A DNA stretch of 64,000 nucleotides from Atherix ibis (lineage: Eukaryota > Arthropoda > Insecta > Diptera > Athericidae). Below, piece after piece: positions 35,213 through 48,103 of the stretch. The notes below the pieces were generated by a model. That model was not told the DNA's origin. It worked only from the letters and a program-made list of their open reading frames with translations, and searched no databases. The DNA is taken from assembly GCA_958298945.1 (NCBI GenBank), contig OY282605.1, forward strand, positions 33,644,811-33,708,810, given 5' to 3'. Position 1 is the stretch's first letter. Each line of letters opens with the position of its first letter. The translations under genes were made by a program, and so were the position numbers.

Positions 35213-36539
35213 TCCCAAGAGGTCATTATTGCATAAATGTTAACATTGCAGGAATGCTAGGGTGTAGTAGCTGAATATGCATTCCGAGTTAAAAAAAATT
35301 ATGTATCCCGAAAAAGATTTACCAGAAAAAAAGAATGTAAAAAGGTTGGCCTGCAGCCTATGTTAAATAAAATAATATGCTGGATGTCAGTCTACTCCCC
35401 ATAAAGTAATACCTGCCGTGGTCCCATATGGTAGGTAAAAATTTCACACGCTTTAGGGCTCGGTATCTCTACAGCATCTTTAGAAGATATTCCCCCTATC
35501 GGCGAAATAATAAATACATATTAATATGGTCTTATGTACAGCAAAATTCTTCAAATGCTTCTGAAAATCTCCGAATCTATTGTAAATCCAAATATTTTAG
35601 TGGTAGTTTACCATGTGGAAAACAAAAGTAAACCAACGAAAATTTATCCACGCAACTTTTACTGCCTGCTTCAAAACATGCCAAAGATTCTACGTAGAGC
35701 TTACAATAGATATTAAAAGATTTTATACGTAATATTCTACTAAAACCAATATAGACTTACGGACTAGAACTCTGAGGCTCTATTAAGCGTTCCAATTACC
35801 ATCGATTTTCAAAGATAAATTCACGCTTTACAAATTATCCAAATTAACTTTGAAAATATTTCATCAATTCAAGTGATGAGTAAAATGATTGTGTTTCGTT
35901 ATAAAGTTAGTTTTTAGCAGAATGGTTTTGTTCACAAGCAAAATTGTTACTTTTGAACTGAGACAAATCTTTATATTGAACATATTATTTAAGTTACTAT
36001 TTGGTATAGCTTGTAAGCCATTGGCATTATCAGTCAACTATTTCTTTTGAAATCAGGCTGGAGCTTGCGTGAAAGTCAGTAGCCGGCGTTTTCGGACCTT
36101 GATCACTAAAAATTTCTATGAACACATAAGGAACACGAACCTAGAGAAAAGAGGCTTCACCGAAATGGCGCTGCAGCACAAACGTTTCGCAAAATTATCC
36201 ATTTCTTAAAAATACAATTTGACGACAATGTTAGTCTTTAAGATCGTGCAATTTGACACCGTTTGCTTATTCCCTGTAGAGTTTATCTATTGTTAAAAAT
36301 CAATAAAAAAATTAATGTATTGAAAGCCAGCATTGAACGAGTTATAGCGTAGATAGAGTAGGTTTTACTCCAATAAGCGGTTAAAAATTGGGGCTATCGG
36401 ATATGTTTGATGCGTCTTAATGTCCAAAATTATTTTTAAACAACAAAAAATCATTTTTCATCTATCGAAAAAAATATTGGTTTTACAAAAATTTTATTGC
36501 ATTTTTTTCCTTTATTTTCCAAAAAAGCTTATTTTTTAA
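35213..36539. other. Intergenic DNA, no gene seen
   Basis: AT-rich with a few more balanced patches (36050-36170). Short ORFs at 35428-35716 have no recognisable motif. Confidence 0.35.
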
Positions 36540-37522
36540 AGCTGCCATTAGATGATCAGCCAAATTAATACAAATTAGCCAAAAAAAAAATTGTCAAGCC
36601 AACGAAAAGTCAAGGCAATAGACGGTCAGCCAAATGAGCTGACGCATCAACCACATTCATGTCCCAAAGTCGTCAGATATCATCAGTCAATTTAGCCAAG
36701 ATTACTGTCGATGGCTAATGATGGCTGACGTAAAACTTAAGCTTTTTCTCAGCAAAATTTTAGTTTTTTTATGGTCAGCAAAATTTATGTCGGATTCGAA
36801 ACGTGGCGTCTACGAAAAAATTGCCTGTCTTATGGCTAACAGGTATAATAATTCAAAATATTATATGGTCAGGTAACTGATTCATCCCAAAGACGTCAGC
36901 TACCGTCAGCCAATTTAGCCGAGGTTGCTGTCGACCATCTAATTGTTTGATCACAAATCAAACAATTAGATGGTCAGCAAAATTTGTGTCAAATTCTGGT
37001 ATCTTCAGCAAACGTGGTGTCATCGAAAAAATTAGATAACTTCTGGCTAGCGAGTGGCTAACGGTAAACGTTGGCTGATGAAAATTTAAAATATTATATA
37101 GGCAGGCAACTGTTCTGTCCCAAAGTCGTCAGTTACCGTCAGTCAATTTTGGCAAAGTTGTTATCGATGGCTAATAATGGCTGATGCAAAATTCAGGTTA
37201 TTAGACAGTCAGAAAACTTTTAATTTCCTTATGACAACCACATCAGCTAACGTCACAAATCAGACAATAAGGTAGTCAGCAAAATTTATGTCGGATTCTA
37301 TCGTCTTCAGCAAACGTGGCGCCATCGAACAAATTGGCTAACTGCTGGCTATAATTCAAGGCATTAAACGGTCAGTAAAAAGAGCTGACGCAACCGTAAA
37401 TCTGTCCCAAAGCCATCAGCTAAAGTCAGCCACTTTTACCAAAGTTGTTGTTGGTGGCTAATAATGGCTGACGCAGAAATCACTGTTGGATGATCTGCTA
37501 ACTTCTCATTTCTACACCCGAT
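36540..37522 (+). repeat. CTGAC-rich tandem repeat array, third copy
   Basis: Same family and orientation as 31.4-32.1 kb, with GTGTCAAATTCTGGTATCTTC, AAACGTGGCGTC, GGCTGACG and CAACTGTTCTGTCCCAAAG words. Within it AATCAAACAATTAGATGGTC at 36955 is the inverted partner of GACCATCTAATTGTTTGATC just before, a local hairpin. It stops about 6 bp before the solo mariner end. Confidence 0.75.
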
Positions 37523-37527
37523 ACATA

Positions 37528-37758
37528 CGAGATCTGTTCAAAAAGTATCGCGAATTTTACATATCCGCGGGTTACGTATATTCGATTTTCGAATTTTTGT
37601 GGTGTTATGTTGGTACTCATATCTCTCACTTATGCTGACAAGTCCGGCCATTTTGAATGTTCAGTTAATTTTTGACAGCTGCTTTGTCTGCACGTATTTT
37701 GGCTCGTCTTCGATTTTTGCCCATTCCAAAAAATGGATCAAAAAATCTGTATCAAATT
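37528..37758 (+). mobile_element. Truncated end of the mariner family seen at 11.6 kb
   Basis: From CGAGATCTGTTCAAAAAGTA it follows the right-hand 230 bp of the 11640-12530 element (reverse complement) closely, including TTAATTTTTGACAGCTGCTT and the first codons of the transposase (ATGGATCAAAAAATCTG). Similarity stops abruptly at about 37758. A TA precedes the end at 37526-37527. Confidence 0.9.
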
Positions 37759-40192
37759 AGATACCTTTTAGTTATTATTTGGTTTATTTGAACTTCAATC
37801 TTTAATTGTAAATAACTAAAATCTTCAAATAATTTTAAGAAATATTTAAGAAAATAGTTTTAAATTTTCGAAAATACCTTTAATGCTACAAATTTTAGAA
37901 TAAAAATTTCTCAGTAAATAGTCATAAAATTTCTATTTATTTTTTGTATATTTTAAGTTAATTTTAATTCAATTTGAAAATAAAAAAAAACCAACTTATT
38001 ACTATCAAAAAAACTTTTTCGTATTTAAAAAGATATTAAAGTATTGATAGATCTTTTTCTAAAAATAAATTCCGACATTTAAATGCTAATTAAACTGTAA
38101 ATTCACCATAAAATGGGTCAAAACGTGTGATTACAAAAAAATTGTACAATAAATCAATCAACTCAATATAGGTATTCGTCATTCGCTCTTTTCACTCTCT
38201 TGCTATAAAAGTTTAAAAAAATTGCTTACAATACATACAACATACCTGATCCATTGCACTCTTTAAAAGAGCAAAATTATTGCTTAATCATTTGTGAATT
38301 TTTTTTTACCTGCTCTCTGAATAAGAGTTGGTATATTTTTACAACGTGTGAACAGTAGAAGAAGCCTAATTTTAATAATTTGCAAAATTTACAGTACACA
38401 CGGTCAACGGGCACACAGGAGCATTTATCCCCAAAACGCCATAATACCATTTGTGTAAATAAATAAACAGATTGGTTAGGATACCAGTGAAGTCCTTGAG
38501 GATAGTTTTCCTGCTTGTTTAATTGTTAAAATTTTTCAACTGGTGTACCGGTTAACATTTACAGTTAGTGTTGGGGAGGACACTTAACTTGCATCACCAT
38601 CACCATATTTTTGTTGGAAATTTGTTGGCGATTTTATACACTTACCTGTAACCTGCTGGTTTTACGGGATTGCAAAGAAAAATTAATTAAATTTAACCAT
38701 ACCGCTGAGATGGAATTTGTTCAGTAGAAGAGAGTATAGAGATCTGCGGAGCAGTAAAGAAGTACGCAAACAAGAACTGGGGACAGTAGAGATCCTGTCT
38801 CATTTATTCCAAATGCCCCATGAATATTTGTTCATACTTGAAGTGAAATATTGCTGAATAATATGTCCTGCCAGTGTCCACTGTCCACTGTCCACTGGCA
38901 GGACATAAACTTTTACTGCAGAATATTTGCTAAAATTTTTGCCGTTCGTTTGAATTTTTTCGTTTATTTTCACTTGTTTTTGTTTGTTTATTTATTTACT
39001 TTTCAATACTCCACCATAAAGTTAGTATATATACTTATTAATATATAAACAAATCTAGATTAAATATGCTAAAAAAAACTTTTAAAAAATATCTGCTAAA
39101 ATATTTGGTTTCTCGATGATATAGTGGCACTCTCACCAAATATAGAAATTAACATAAAACTTTAAAAAATAATTTAAAAAAAATAGCATGCATATTATAA
39201 AAACGTCTTTTTTAGCATTAATATATTTTAGTGAATAGTTTTAATGAATAAAGCATTAAAACTACTTTAAAGTTTAAGTGGTTCCATAAAATTATTTTTC
39301 TATATTTCTCCATTTCGCTGTTATTTTTTATCCCAAACAGCATGGATTTAATTAAATTTTTTTGAATTTTTTTTCCCCGAAAATATTTTATGAATAAATA
39401 AGCTTTTTAAATGAAATATATTAGAAAGTTTTCTTACGAGCAAGTAAAAGTATGCAATTAATTTAGTTTTTTTATTAATCATAAATTCTGATTAATGCTT
39501 TTTTTAAAAAAGTCATTTTCTGTAACATTTTTATTGCAATTTATATTCTTATACTCTGATAAAGGGCACTCTCCCCGGCTATGACACTAGTTCGATTTGA
39601 ACTCAATACTACTGCGTACGTCCCATTATCACTAGGCCAAGACATTATGATAAAAAAAAAATGCATGACCTTTCGTTTGGTGGTGTTATAATTTTTCGTA
39701 AGAAAATTATATTTTTAAATTTTTTGAGTTAATCCGAAACTGTTTTTTAAAAAAATATTTTATTTAAAATTTTTAACTTACTCCTAATACCATTTTTAGA
39801 AGAATTTGATTGATTCATGGTCAACCTGAGATGTGATTTTGCATTTGCCATTTTGTACTAAATCTGGAATCTTTGTTTTATTTGACATCTTCTCGTAATA
39901 GATGAACTTATGGGCAATGGAAGATTTCATTGACGTATTCGAATAATAACCCTGAGACACTTGTATGGTCTACTAGTTGTGCAATAGAATTTCATTTCCC
40001 ATAATCATTATGGGAAACATTTTGATTACTGGAGTAAAGTGATTGTAGTAAAAGCCAGTTATTCTAAAAGGCCATCTAGTTGTCAGCTAACAGCCAATAA
40101 ATAATAAGACTAATAAGCATATGCAACTATTGGGAGCTTCTAAAATTGATTTGTATTAAATTATGCTACCAATCGTAGACTAAGCTTTAAAT
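37759..40192. other. AT-rich intergenic DNA
   Basis: No gene recognised. It contains a perfect hairpin at 38862-38907, reported separately. Confidence 0.4.
38862..38907. repeat. Perfect 15-bp inverted repeat around a tandem loop
   Basis: The arms are TATGTCCTGCCAGTG (38862-38876) and CACTGGCAGGACATA (38893-38907). The 16-bp loop repeats the word TCCACTG. This is much GC-richer than its surroundings. Confidence 0.9.
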
Positions 40193-40500
40193 ATATTGGG
40201 TTGAGTAAAAGGAAATTTCATATTTTTTCGCTAAAAACAAAATATTTTGTACTACGAGACGACTTATTAAATAATGAGTGCACAATTTTTATAAATTACT
40301 TGTCGCCATCTTTAAAACAATTTTAAAATTCCATCGTTTAAAAATTTTGCTTTTTCAGTGAAAATTTTTACGTTTTTAAAACATTTAAATTTTTTTCGAT
40401 TTAGTTAGTTCTGTAATGATTAAAGTAAATGAAAAATGGAAGGTGCTAAATCAGCTGAATAAGGTGGATGAGGAAAAAAATCCCAGGCTTAAGAAAACGC
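40193..40500 (-). pseudogene. Mariner 3' fragment
   Basis: The minus strand encodes AWDFFPHPPYSADLAPS (about 40490-40440) with the third catalytic Asp region, then HLL.SLQN.LN, and near the end ILKLF.RWRQVIYKN, matching the IMKLPERWQKVI C-terminus of mariner transposases. It ends in ATTGGGTTGAGTAAAAGGAAAT at about 40196, a mariner-type terminal repeat. Stops make it a relic. The satellite array begins immediately beyond its broken end. Confidence 0.7.
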
Positions 40501-40504
40501 TGCA

Positions 40505-42405
40505 ACTACTTTTGAAGTAAAAATTCTCAGTAAAAATTTTCCGTAAAATTGTTTTCAGTAAAAAATGTCCAGTAAAATAAGTTGCAATAAAATACAATAA
40601 TTTTCTGCAAAATTATTTTAGGTAAAATAGTTCTCAGTAAAATATATTTCAGTAAAATAATTTCAGTAAAAGTTTTCAGTAAACATTTTCAGTAGAAGTT
40701 TTCAGTAAAATAATTATGAATAAAAACTTTCAGTAAAAGTTTTCAGTAAAATAGTTTTCAGTAAAAAAATTTCGGTAAAATAATTTCCAGTAAAATAATT
40801 TTCATTAAAATATTTTCGGTAAAATAATTTTCAGTAAAAATTTTCAGTAAAAATTTTCAGTAAAAATTTTTAGTAACATAGTTTTTAGTTAAATTATTTT
40901 TAGTAAATTAATTTTTAGTCAAATAGTTTTCAGTAAAAGTTTTCAGTAAAAATTTTCAGTAAAATATCGTAGTTTTCAAGAAAATAATTTTCAGTAAAAT
41001 GGTTTTCGGTAAAATAACTTTCAGTAAAATAGTTTTCATTAAAATAATTTTTAGTAAAAAATTTTCAGTAAAAATTTTCAGTAAAAATTTTCAGTGAAAA
41101 TTTTCAGTAAAAATTTTCAGTAAAAATTTTCAGTAAAAATTTTCAGTAAAAATTTTCAGTAAAAATGTTCAGTAAAAATGTTCAGTAAAAATTTTCAGTA
41201 AAAATTTTCAGTAAAAATTTTCAGTAAAAATTTTCAGTAAAAATTTTCAGTAAAAATTTTCAGTAAAAATTTTCAGTAAAAATTTTCAGTAAAAATTTTC
41301 AGTAAAAATTTTCAGTAAAAATTTTCAGTAAAAATTTTCAGTAAAAATTTTCAGTAAAAATTTTCAGTAAAAATTTTCAGTAAAAATTTTCAGTAAAAAT
41401 TTTCAGTAAAAATTTTCAGTAAAAATTTTCAGTAAAAATTTTCAGTAAAAATTTTCAGTAAAAATTTTCAGTAAAAATTTTCAGTAAAAATTTTCAGTAA
41501 AAATTTTCAGTAAAAATTTTCAGTAAAAATTTTCAGTAAAAATTTTCAGTAAAAATTTTCAGTAAAAATTTTCAGTAAAAATTTTCAGTAAAAATTTTCA
41601 GTAATAATTTTCAGTAAAAATTTTCAGTAAAAATTTTCAGTAAAAATTTTCAGTAAAAATTTTCAGTAAAAATTTTCAGTGAAAATTTTCAGTAAAAATT
41701 TTCAGTAAAAATTTTCAGTAAAAATTTTCAGTAAAAATTTTCAGTAAAAATTTTCAGTAAAAATGTTCAGTAAAAATTTTCAGTAAAAATTTTCAGTAAA
41801 AATTTTCAGTAAAAATTTTCAGTAAAAATTTTCAGTAAAAATTTTCAGTAAAAATTTTCAGTAAAAATTTTCAGTAAAAATTTTCAGTAAAAATTTTCAG
41901 TAAAAATTTTCAGTAAAAATTTTCAGTAAAAATTTTCAGTAAAAATTTTCAGTAAAAATTTTCAGTAAAAATTTTCAGTGAAAATTTTCAGTAAAAATTT
42001 TCAGTAAAAATTTTCAGTAAAAATTTTCAGTAAAAATTTTCAGTAAAAATTTTCAGTAAAAATTTTCAGTAAAAATTTTCAGTAAAAATTTTCAGTAAAA
42101 ATTTTCAGTAAAAATTTTCAGTAAAAATTTTCAGTAAAAATTTTCAGTAAAAATTTTCAGTAAAAATTTTCAGTAAAAATTTTCAGTAAAAATTTTCAGT
42201 AAAAATTTTCAGTAAAAATTTTCAGTAAAAATTTTCAGTAAAAATTTTCAGTAAAAATTTTCAGTAAAAATTTTCAGTAAAAATTTTCAGTAAAATAGTT
42301 TTCAGTAAAAAAATTTCGGTAAAATAATTACCAGTAAAATAATTTTCATTAAAATATTTTCGCTAAAATAATTTTCAGTAAAAATTTTCAGTAAAAATTT
42401 CCTAT
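40505..42405 (+). repeat. 13-bp satellite array A (TTTTCAGTAAAAA)
   Basis: From about 41060 to 42290 the 13-bp unit TTTTCAGTAAAAA repeats roughly 95 times with very few variants. Both ends are mixtures of the unit with longer forms (CAGTAAAATAATTTT). Almost the same block of about 110 bp lies on the left (40744-40860) and right (42288-42400). No protein is encoded. Confidence 0.97.
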
Positions 42406-44690
42406 TTTTGAGAATTTGTTGTACAGTTTGTATTCTTTTTTGAAGAAATTTTTATGCGTTTTAAAGAAAGTATCTAAAGAATAACAATAAATTACAAAAG
42501 AAATATAAAACGCGAACATAAGTGGTCTCATGTTGAATGTAAGCACATATTCTTAATAGTCCTTTTTCTCCTAAAGTTTAAAAAAGAAAATGTATAAATA
42601 TGAGTAAATGACAAAAAATTAAATAGAAGTAGAAAAGGATTTTAAATCTGATGAGATGCTGGCTCATTAACCTAAATATTTCCAACACTTCAACAGAATA
42701 GTAAAAGACACATATCAGCAGACACTATAGGCCCTATTTTCCTCTACTTCCTTTGGACAGGAATTGTTTTTAGTTTAACAGCATTGATTTCATGGTAAAA
42801 CTACAAGCCTTAAGCGTATGAAGAGTTCTTACACTGGGAAGTATTCATTGACTTCCAACTACGAGTATTTACATTTTCATTCCCTCAGAAACGAAAACAA
42901 ATAGGAAACACGACCATAACCAGCAACCACATCACATCACTTCGCAAATCTTGAAATTCCACTCACTAGTCAGCCCTTGAGTTTCTTCTATGAAAATACT
43001 TCAGCGATTCAGATAGTTTTTCCTTCTATTTCTCAGACTATGCCTCTCAACACTTTAAGCTTCTAGTTTTTCTTTCAACAATATTATTTCTATTTGCTTC
43101 ACTATTTTTTTTTGCTTGCGAGCAACTATAAGAAAGCTTTTTTCTAATTTTTTTTTGTCAGTGGAAACTCTATCGCCGCCTAAACTAAACGTAATAGAAA
43201 ATGGAACGCAAGCACACATTGCTTCTGCATTTGCATTATTTTCGTCCTTGCAGAAGAAAATATCTCTCAGAGTACAATGGAAAGTATAAAAATAGTTAAT
43301 ATAAAAGTCATTTTTTCGAATGAACAAAAAAAATTAAGTAATTTATTTAAATAATTTCAAATTGTAATAGTTTTTCTGTATAGAATTTTGTGAAAGCCAG
43401 GAAAATTGCATGGGCAAAAGAAGACAACGTTGTGGCACACTTTCGACTGCTTTACTTTGGAAAATATTGTGTTTGCAGAATTAGTTAGTTGGTAGTAAGT
43501 GGCTTACTTTATATTTTGTATGGAGTTTTTCTCTTTTCATTTTGGTTGAAAGATCTCAGAAAAGAATTTTTTTTTTGTAAAATTGCACTTATTAAAATGG
43601 TCTTACAACTACAATACAAGGATTTGTGTGGGATAAAAAAATGTCAACTAGTTTAAAAAAAGGTTTTTATTATATCAACATTAAGGATTTTCTGATTAAA
43701 ATTTTAAAAACTTTTATATTTTATAATAAAAAATTAGGGACGACTGTATAGTATAGCCGCGGTGACCTTTAGCTGTCATCAAATGGCCTAAGTTAGCATG
43801 GCGCCAAGCATTGTCATTTTAGTAAAAATATTAGTAGAAATAATTATAAACACTCTTTTTTTTGTTGTGGAGCCAGACACGCACGGAGAAAATATATTGG
43901 ATGGTTTTTTATATGTGGTGGCACTTCCGGTAGAGTTATCAAAGCAACTGTCAATCTGTCCAGAATTTTTGATAATTTTTATTCAATATAGTTTGCCATA
44001 TAATCATAAATAGATTCTTGTGTAATGATAAATTCTGTTTCAATGTAAAATTGTGTTTGATTTTTTTGAATATGAAATTTCTAAGGAAAATTCGATACAT
44101 TAAAAATTGGGTTTATCATTCGAAGTACGATTGAAATAATTTTTTCCGGATTACAAATTCTTATTAATATATTTATGACTAAATATCAAATGTAAAAATC
44201 AATTTCGTTCTCCAAATTGGTATCCTAGAACTATTGAAAAAAAGTCATAATCCATAAAACAGTAAATATTCATTGGTTACATGTATGGAAGTCCGGTGTT
44301 GAATGCTGAGTGGCAGCTACTTTTCCGTACTTATGTCCGTCCTATATTCTAATGATATTCATCCAACATACCAATATAAATTATTTACAAAAACGTATGA
44401 GTTTGTTTTCATAATTTTATAGTCCTTTTATACTTTTGTCTCCATATTATTTTTAAGTATGTTGTCCGAACTGCAATAATAATTTTATGATATTTTCCTA
44501 TAATTGCCCTTTTATGATATTTATTAAACTTTTGATATATTTGTAAGTGTATATTAAATTTTATCGTTTTATGATTTGAATAGTTTATTTTCCTAGGATA
44601 AAGGTATTATCATAAATGTGGGCGGTTATAATACTAATACAAATATTTATCAAATGATAACTTCTATGGAAATAAAATTGATTTTCTTAT
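42406..44690. other. Spacer between arrays A and B
   Basis: Moderately AT-rich. Short ORFs (43055-43327, 43798-44013) lack motifs. No gene supported. Confidence 0.35.
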
Positions 44691-46115
44691 GATTTTTTAC
44701 TGCAAATTATTTTACTAAAAATAATTTTACCGAATCTTTTTAGTGAAAAGATTTACGGAACATTTTTTGATGAAAAATATTTTCCGAACATACCAAAAAT
44801 TTTTTCCGAAAATATTTATTGAAAATTTTTACCGAAAATCATTTAACTGAAAATTATTTTATTGGAAAATATTTAATTAAAAATTATTTTGCCGAAAATT
44901 TTACCGACAGTTTTTCCCAAAAAATGTTACCGAAAATTTTTACCGAACATTTTTACCGAAAATGTTTACCGAAACTTTTTACTGAAAATTTTTACCGAAA
45001 ATTTTTACCAAAAATGTTTACCGAAAATTTTTACCGAAAATTTTTACCGAAAATTTTTACCGAAAATTTTTACCGAAAATCATTTAACTGAAAATTATTT
45101 TATTGGAAATTATTTGTCTAAAAATTATTTTACAGAAAATTATTTTATCGAAAGTTTTTACCGTAAATTTTTAACGATAATTTTACCAAAAATTTTTATT
45201 AAAAAGATTTACCAAAAATTTTTACCAAAAGTTTTTACCAAAAATTTTTACCAAAAGTTTTTACCAAAAATTTTTACCAAAAATTTTTTCCAAAAAAATT
45301 TACCAAAATTTATTACCGAACATTTTTACCGAATATTTTTACTGATCATTTTGACTGAATATTCTTACCGAATATTTTTAGCGAAAATCATTTAACTGAA
45401 AATTGTTTTACTACAAATTATTTTACTGAAAATTATTTGATTGAAAAGTATTTTACCAAAAACTTTTACCGAAAATTTTTATCTAAAATTTTTACCAAAA
45501 ATTTTTACCAAATATTTTTACTGAACAACAACTTAACCGAAAATTGTTACCGAAAATAATTTTACCGAAAATCATTTAACTGAAAATTATTTTACTAATA
45601 TTTATTTTACCGAAAATTTTTACCGCACATTTTTACCTAAAATTTTTTCGAAAATCATTTAACTGAAAATTATTTTAGTGAAAAAAATTATTTTACTGAA
45701 AATTATTTTACTAAAAATAATTTAACCAACAATTTTTACAAAAAATCATTTAACTGAAAATTATTTTATTGAAAATTAGTTTACCAAAAATTTTTACCTA
45801 AAATTTTGACCAAAAATTTTTACCGAATATTTTTACTGAACTTTACCGAAAATTGTTACCGAAAATAATTTTACCGAAAATCATTTAACTGAAAATTATT
45901 TTATTGGAAACTATTTTACTAAAACTATTTTTACGGAAAATTTTTATCGTAAATAATTTAATTAAAAATGATTTTACTAGAACTTTTTTTACCGAATATT
46001 TTTAACTAAACATTTTTATTAAAAACTTTTTTGAAATTGTTTATTAACAATATTTGATCAATATTTTTTTAACTGACCATTTTTACTCACAATTTTCACT
46101 GAAATAAAGCAAATA
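44691..46115 (-). repeat. 13-bp satellite array B (ACCG variant, inverted)
   Basis: The unit reads ACCGAAAATTTTT, the reverse complement of array A's unit with one base changed (ACTG to ACCG). A composite block (AAAATCATTTAACTGAAAAT then TATTTTATTGG) recurs at 44835 and 45078 and, in variant form, about five more times to 45890. The long plus-strand frames (KIFTENFYRKFLP repeats) arise because the 13-bp unit has no stop in any frame here. Confidence 0.9.
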
Positions 46116-48103
46116 AATAAATTTTAACACGTAACATAAAAATAAATCCTCTTATTTTATGATCTTAAGAGAAATTGTCCTCAACACCACCAAACTTACT
46201 TGAACAAATTATAATAATCTTAAAAATATTATATTGCATATAATTTTATGTAGTTTATATTATATATGCTGAGGTAAATGAAATTTTTGAATAAACAGAA
46301 TTTTCCTAACATAAAAATCAGATCCCAATAAAAGAACAAAATGAAAATGTTGGCAAACTTTTATTCCATACATCAAAGGCAAAGTTTTTGAAAAATTTAA
46401 ATTTAGAAAAGTTTTTATAAGTGCGTGTTATCTCAATTTGCATTCGACTTATTTATGCAATTTTTGAGTTTATGAAAACTGAAGTTTACCGAAATTCTGT
46501 CGAAGTTTTACCTTTATAGTACAGAATAAAAAACTTATTCAATGTACTCGTAGACTTTCCAGCCGTACTTAAATATTTTGCATATTTTTGATTAGATTTC
46601 TTGAGGCATTGTAAGTACTTGAAATGCTGCTTAAAGGATGTATTGTATAATCCTGTATGTGAGGGTATGTTTGCATGTAGTTAAAGAGTGATACCGGAGA
46701 AATGAAATCAAAATACGAATACGGATTTCTGAAGTGATTTTGAGGTTGGTGTGAACCAATGCAGCTGATATTCCGTGGTTATAATTTTCCAGCTCAAAGG
46801 ACGATGATTGAATTTTTAATGAGTATCGAATGATTTGGGCGGAAAATGGTAGTCGACATTAATCATTCAGTCGAACATCGAATCACTATTTTCCATTTTC
46901 ATATTCTTTGGATAGTTTCCGAAACCATTGTCCCGATAGTGGTTGCATAACCCTTAAAAAGGAGAGAATTATGAATACAATCGTCTGTAATTGAAATCAA
47001 TATTTTTTAAGGACTTCATGAGTAATTCAGTTTGTATAAGGAAATAATGTTCGGGTTTGTTTTCAGAAATGTTTCAAGTTGAAAATCAAGAATTATCTGG
47101 AAAAACTAATAGAAAATAATATAATAAAAATATTTCCTTTCTTAGTTAATTTTTCTTTTGGCTAACGTTGTTTGGAATTGGTTGCAGTTTGTCTGAGAAT
47201 AGTGGCTTTTCTTCTTTTAGGAGTGCAAACCCATCATATCGAGTTTCCAATATCTTTCTGGTCCGATTCGGAGAAACTTTTTCACTATTATTGCAGAAGT
47301 TTTTCACAAAAGTTTTCAATTTTTTCCTCTAAACTTTTTTTTATTGTATGAAATTTTTAAACGAACACAAAAACATAATAATGGCTTTATTTAGGTTGTA
47401 AGAAGGCAGACAATCAATGTAATTAAAGTATAAAACACACAATGAATTAAGCCATTAACTTTGATTATGTTAGATAAAAAGAACTTTTACAATAAATTTA
47501 ATAAATAAATAAAATTTTTGATTTTAAGAAGAAAAGTTTCTTTTTCCCATAAAAGTTATGGAAAATATATTATTTTTGTAATATGGTTTTTTTTTGGTTG
47601 TTGCCTTAAATTAATATTAAATAAAATTAAATTACTTTTGTTTAATTTTTAAATAAACTTAAATGAAAAAAAAAAATTACTACCTTACACGTTTTTGTCT
47701 TAAATTATTAGAATTATACTTGCCACTTCTAAGATTTTAATTGGAAAACGTAATACGTTAATGAAAATTTTAAGGACTATTTATGGAAATTATCAATATT
47801 AAAAATGTTTCACAATTGATGCATAAGTATTTTTTTTATTATGTGAGTAGTTTTTCTTTTTTTTTGTGTGGAAATTTACTGATTGTAGCTGCTAATAGTC
47901 ATAAAAGTCTAAAAGTATGCGGAAAAAAACTATTTAGAAATTTACAAAAAATTAAAATTTTACTAGAAAAATACTCTTACATTAATATTGTTATTCAATT
48001 ATCTATAATTATAAAATTAAAAAGGATAGAAAATAATTTAATTCTGTTTCATTTTGTTATCCTTTCAATTATATTTTATAAATAGTATTAATAGTTCAGT
48101 ATT
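46116..48103. other. AT-rich spacer
   Basis: No gene recognised. The ORF at 47783-48085 is AT-driven. Confidence 0.4.

Noticed and set aside
34869..35243. 124-codon ORF as a host gene
   Set aside because: Its sequence follows the C-terminus of R1-clade retrotransposon proteins, and upstream frames continue the same relic.
40505..42405. CRISPR-like regular array
   Set aside because: The unit is 13 bp with no spacers, in an insect nuclear genome. It is a satellite.
44819..45395. Long overlapping plus-strand ORFs with KIFTENFYRKFLP repeats, resembling a repetitive protein
   Set aside because: They are the 13-bp satellite read in two frames at once. The unit has no stop codon in any frame, so openness carries no coding information.
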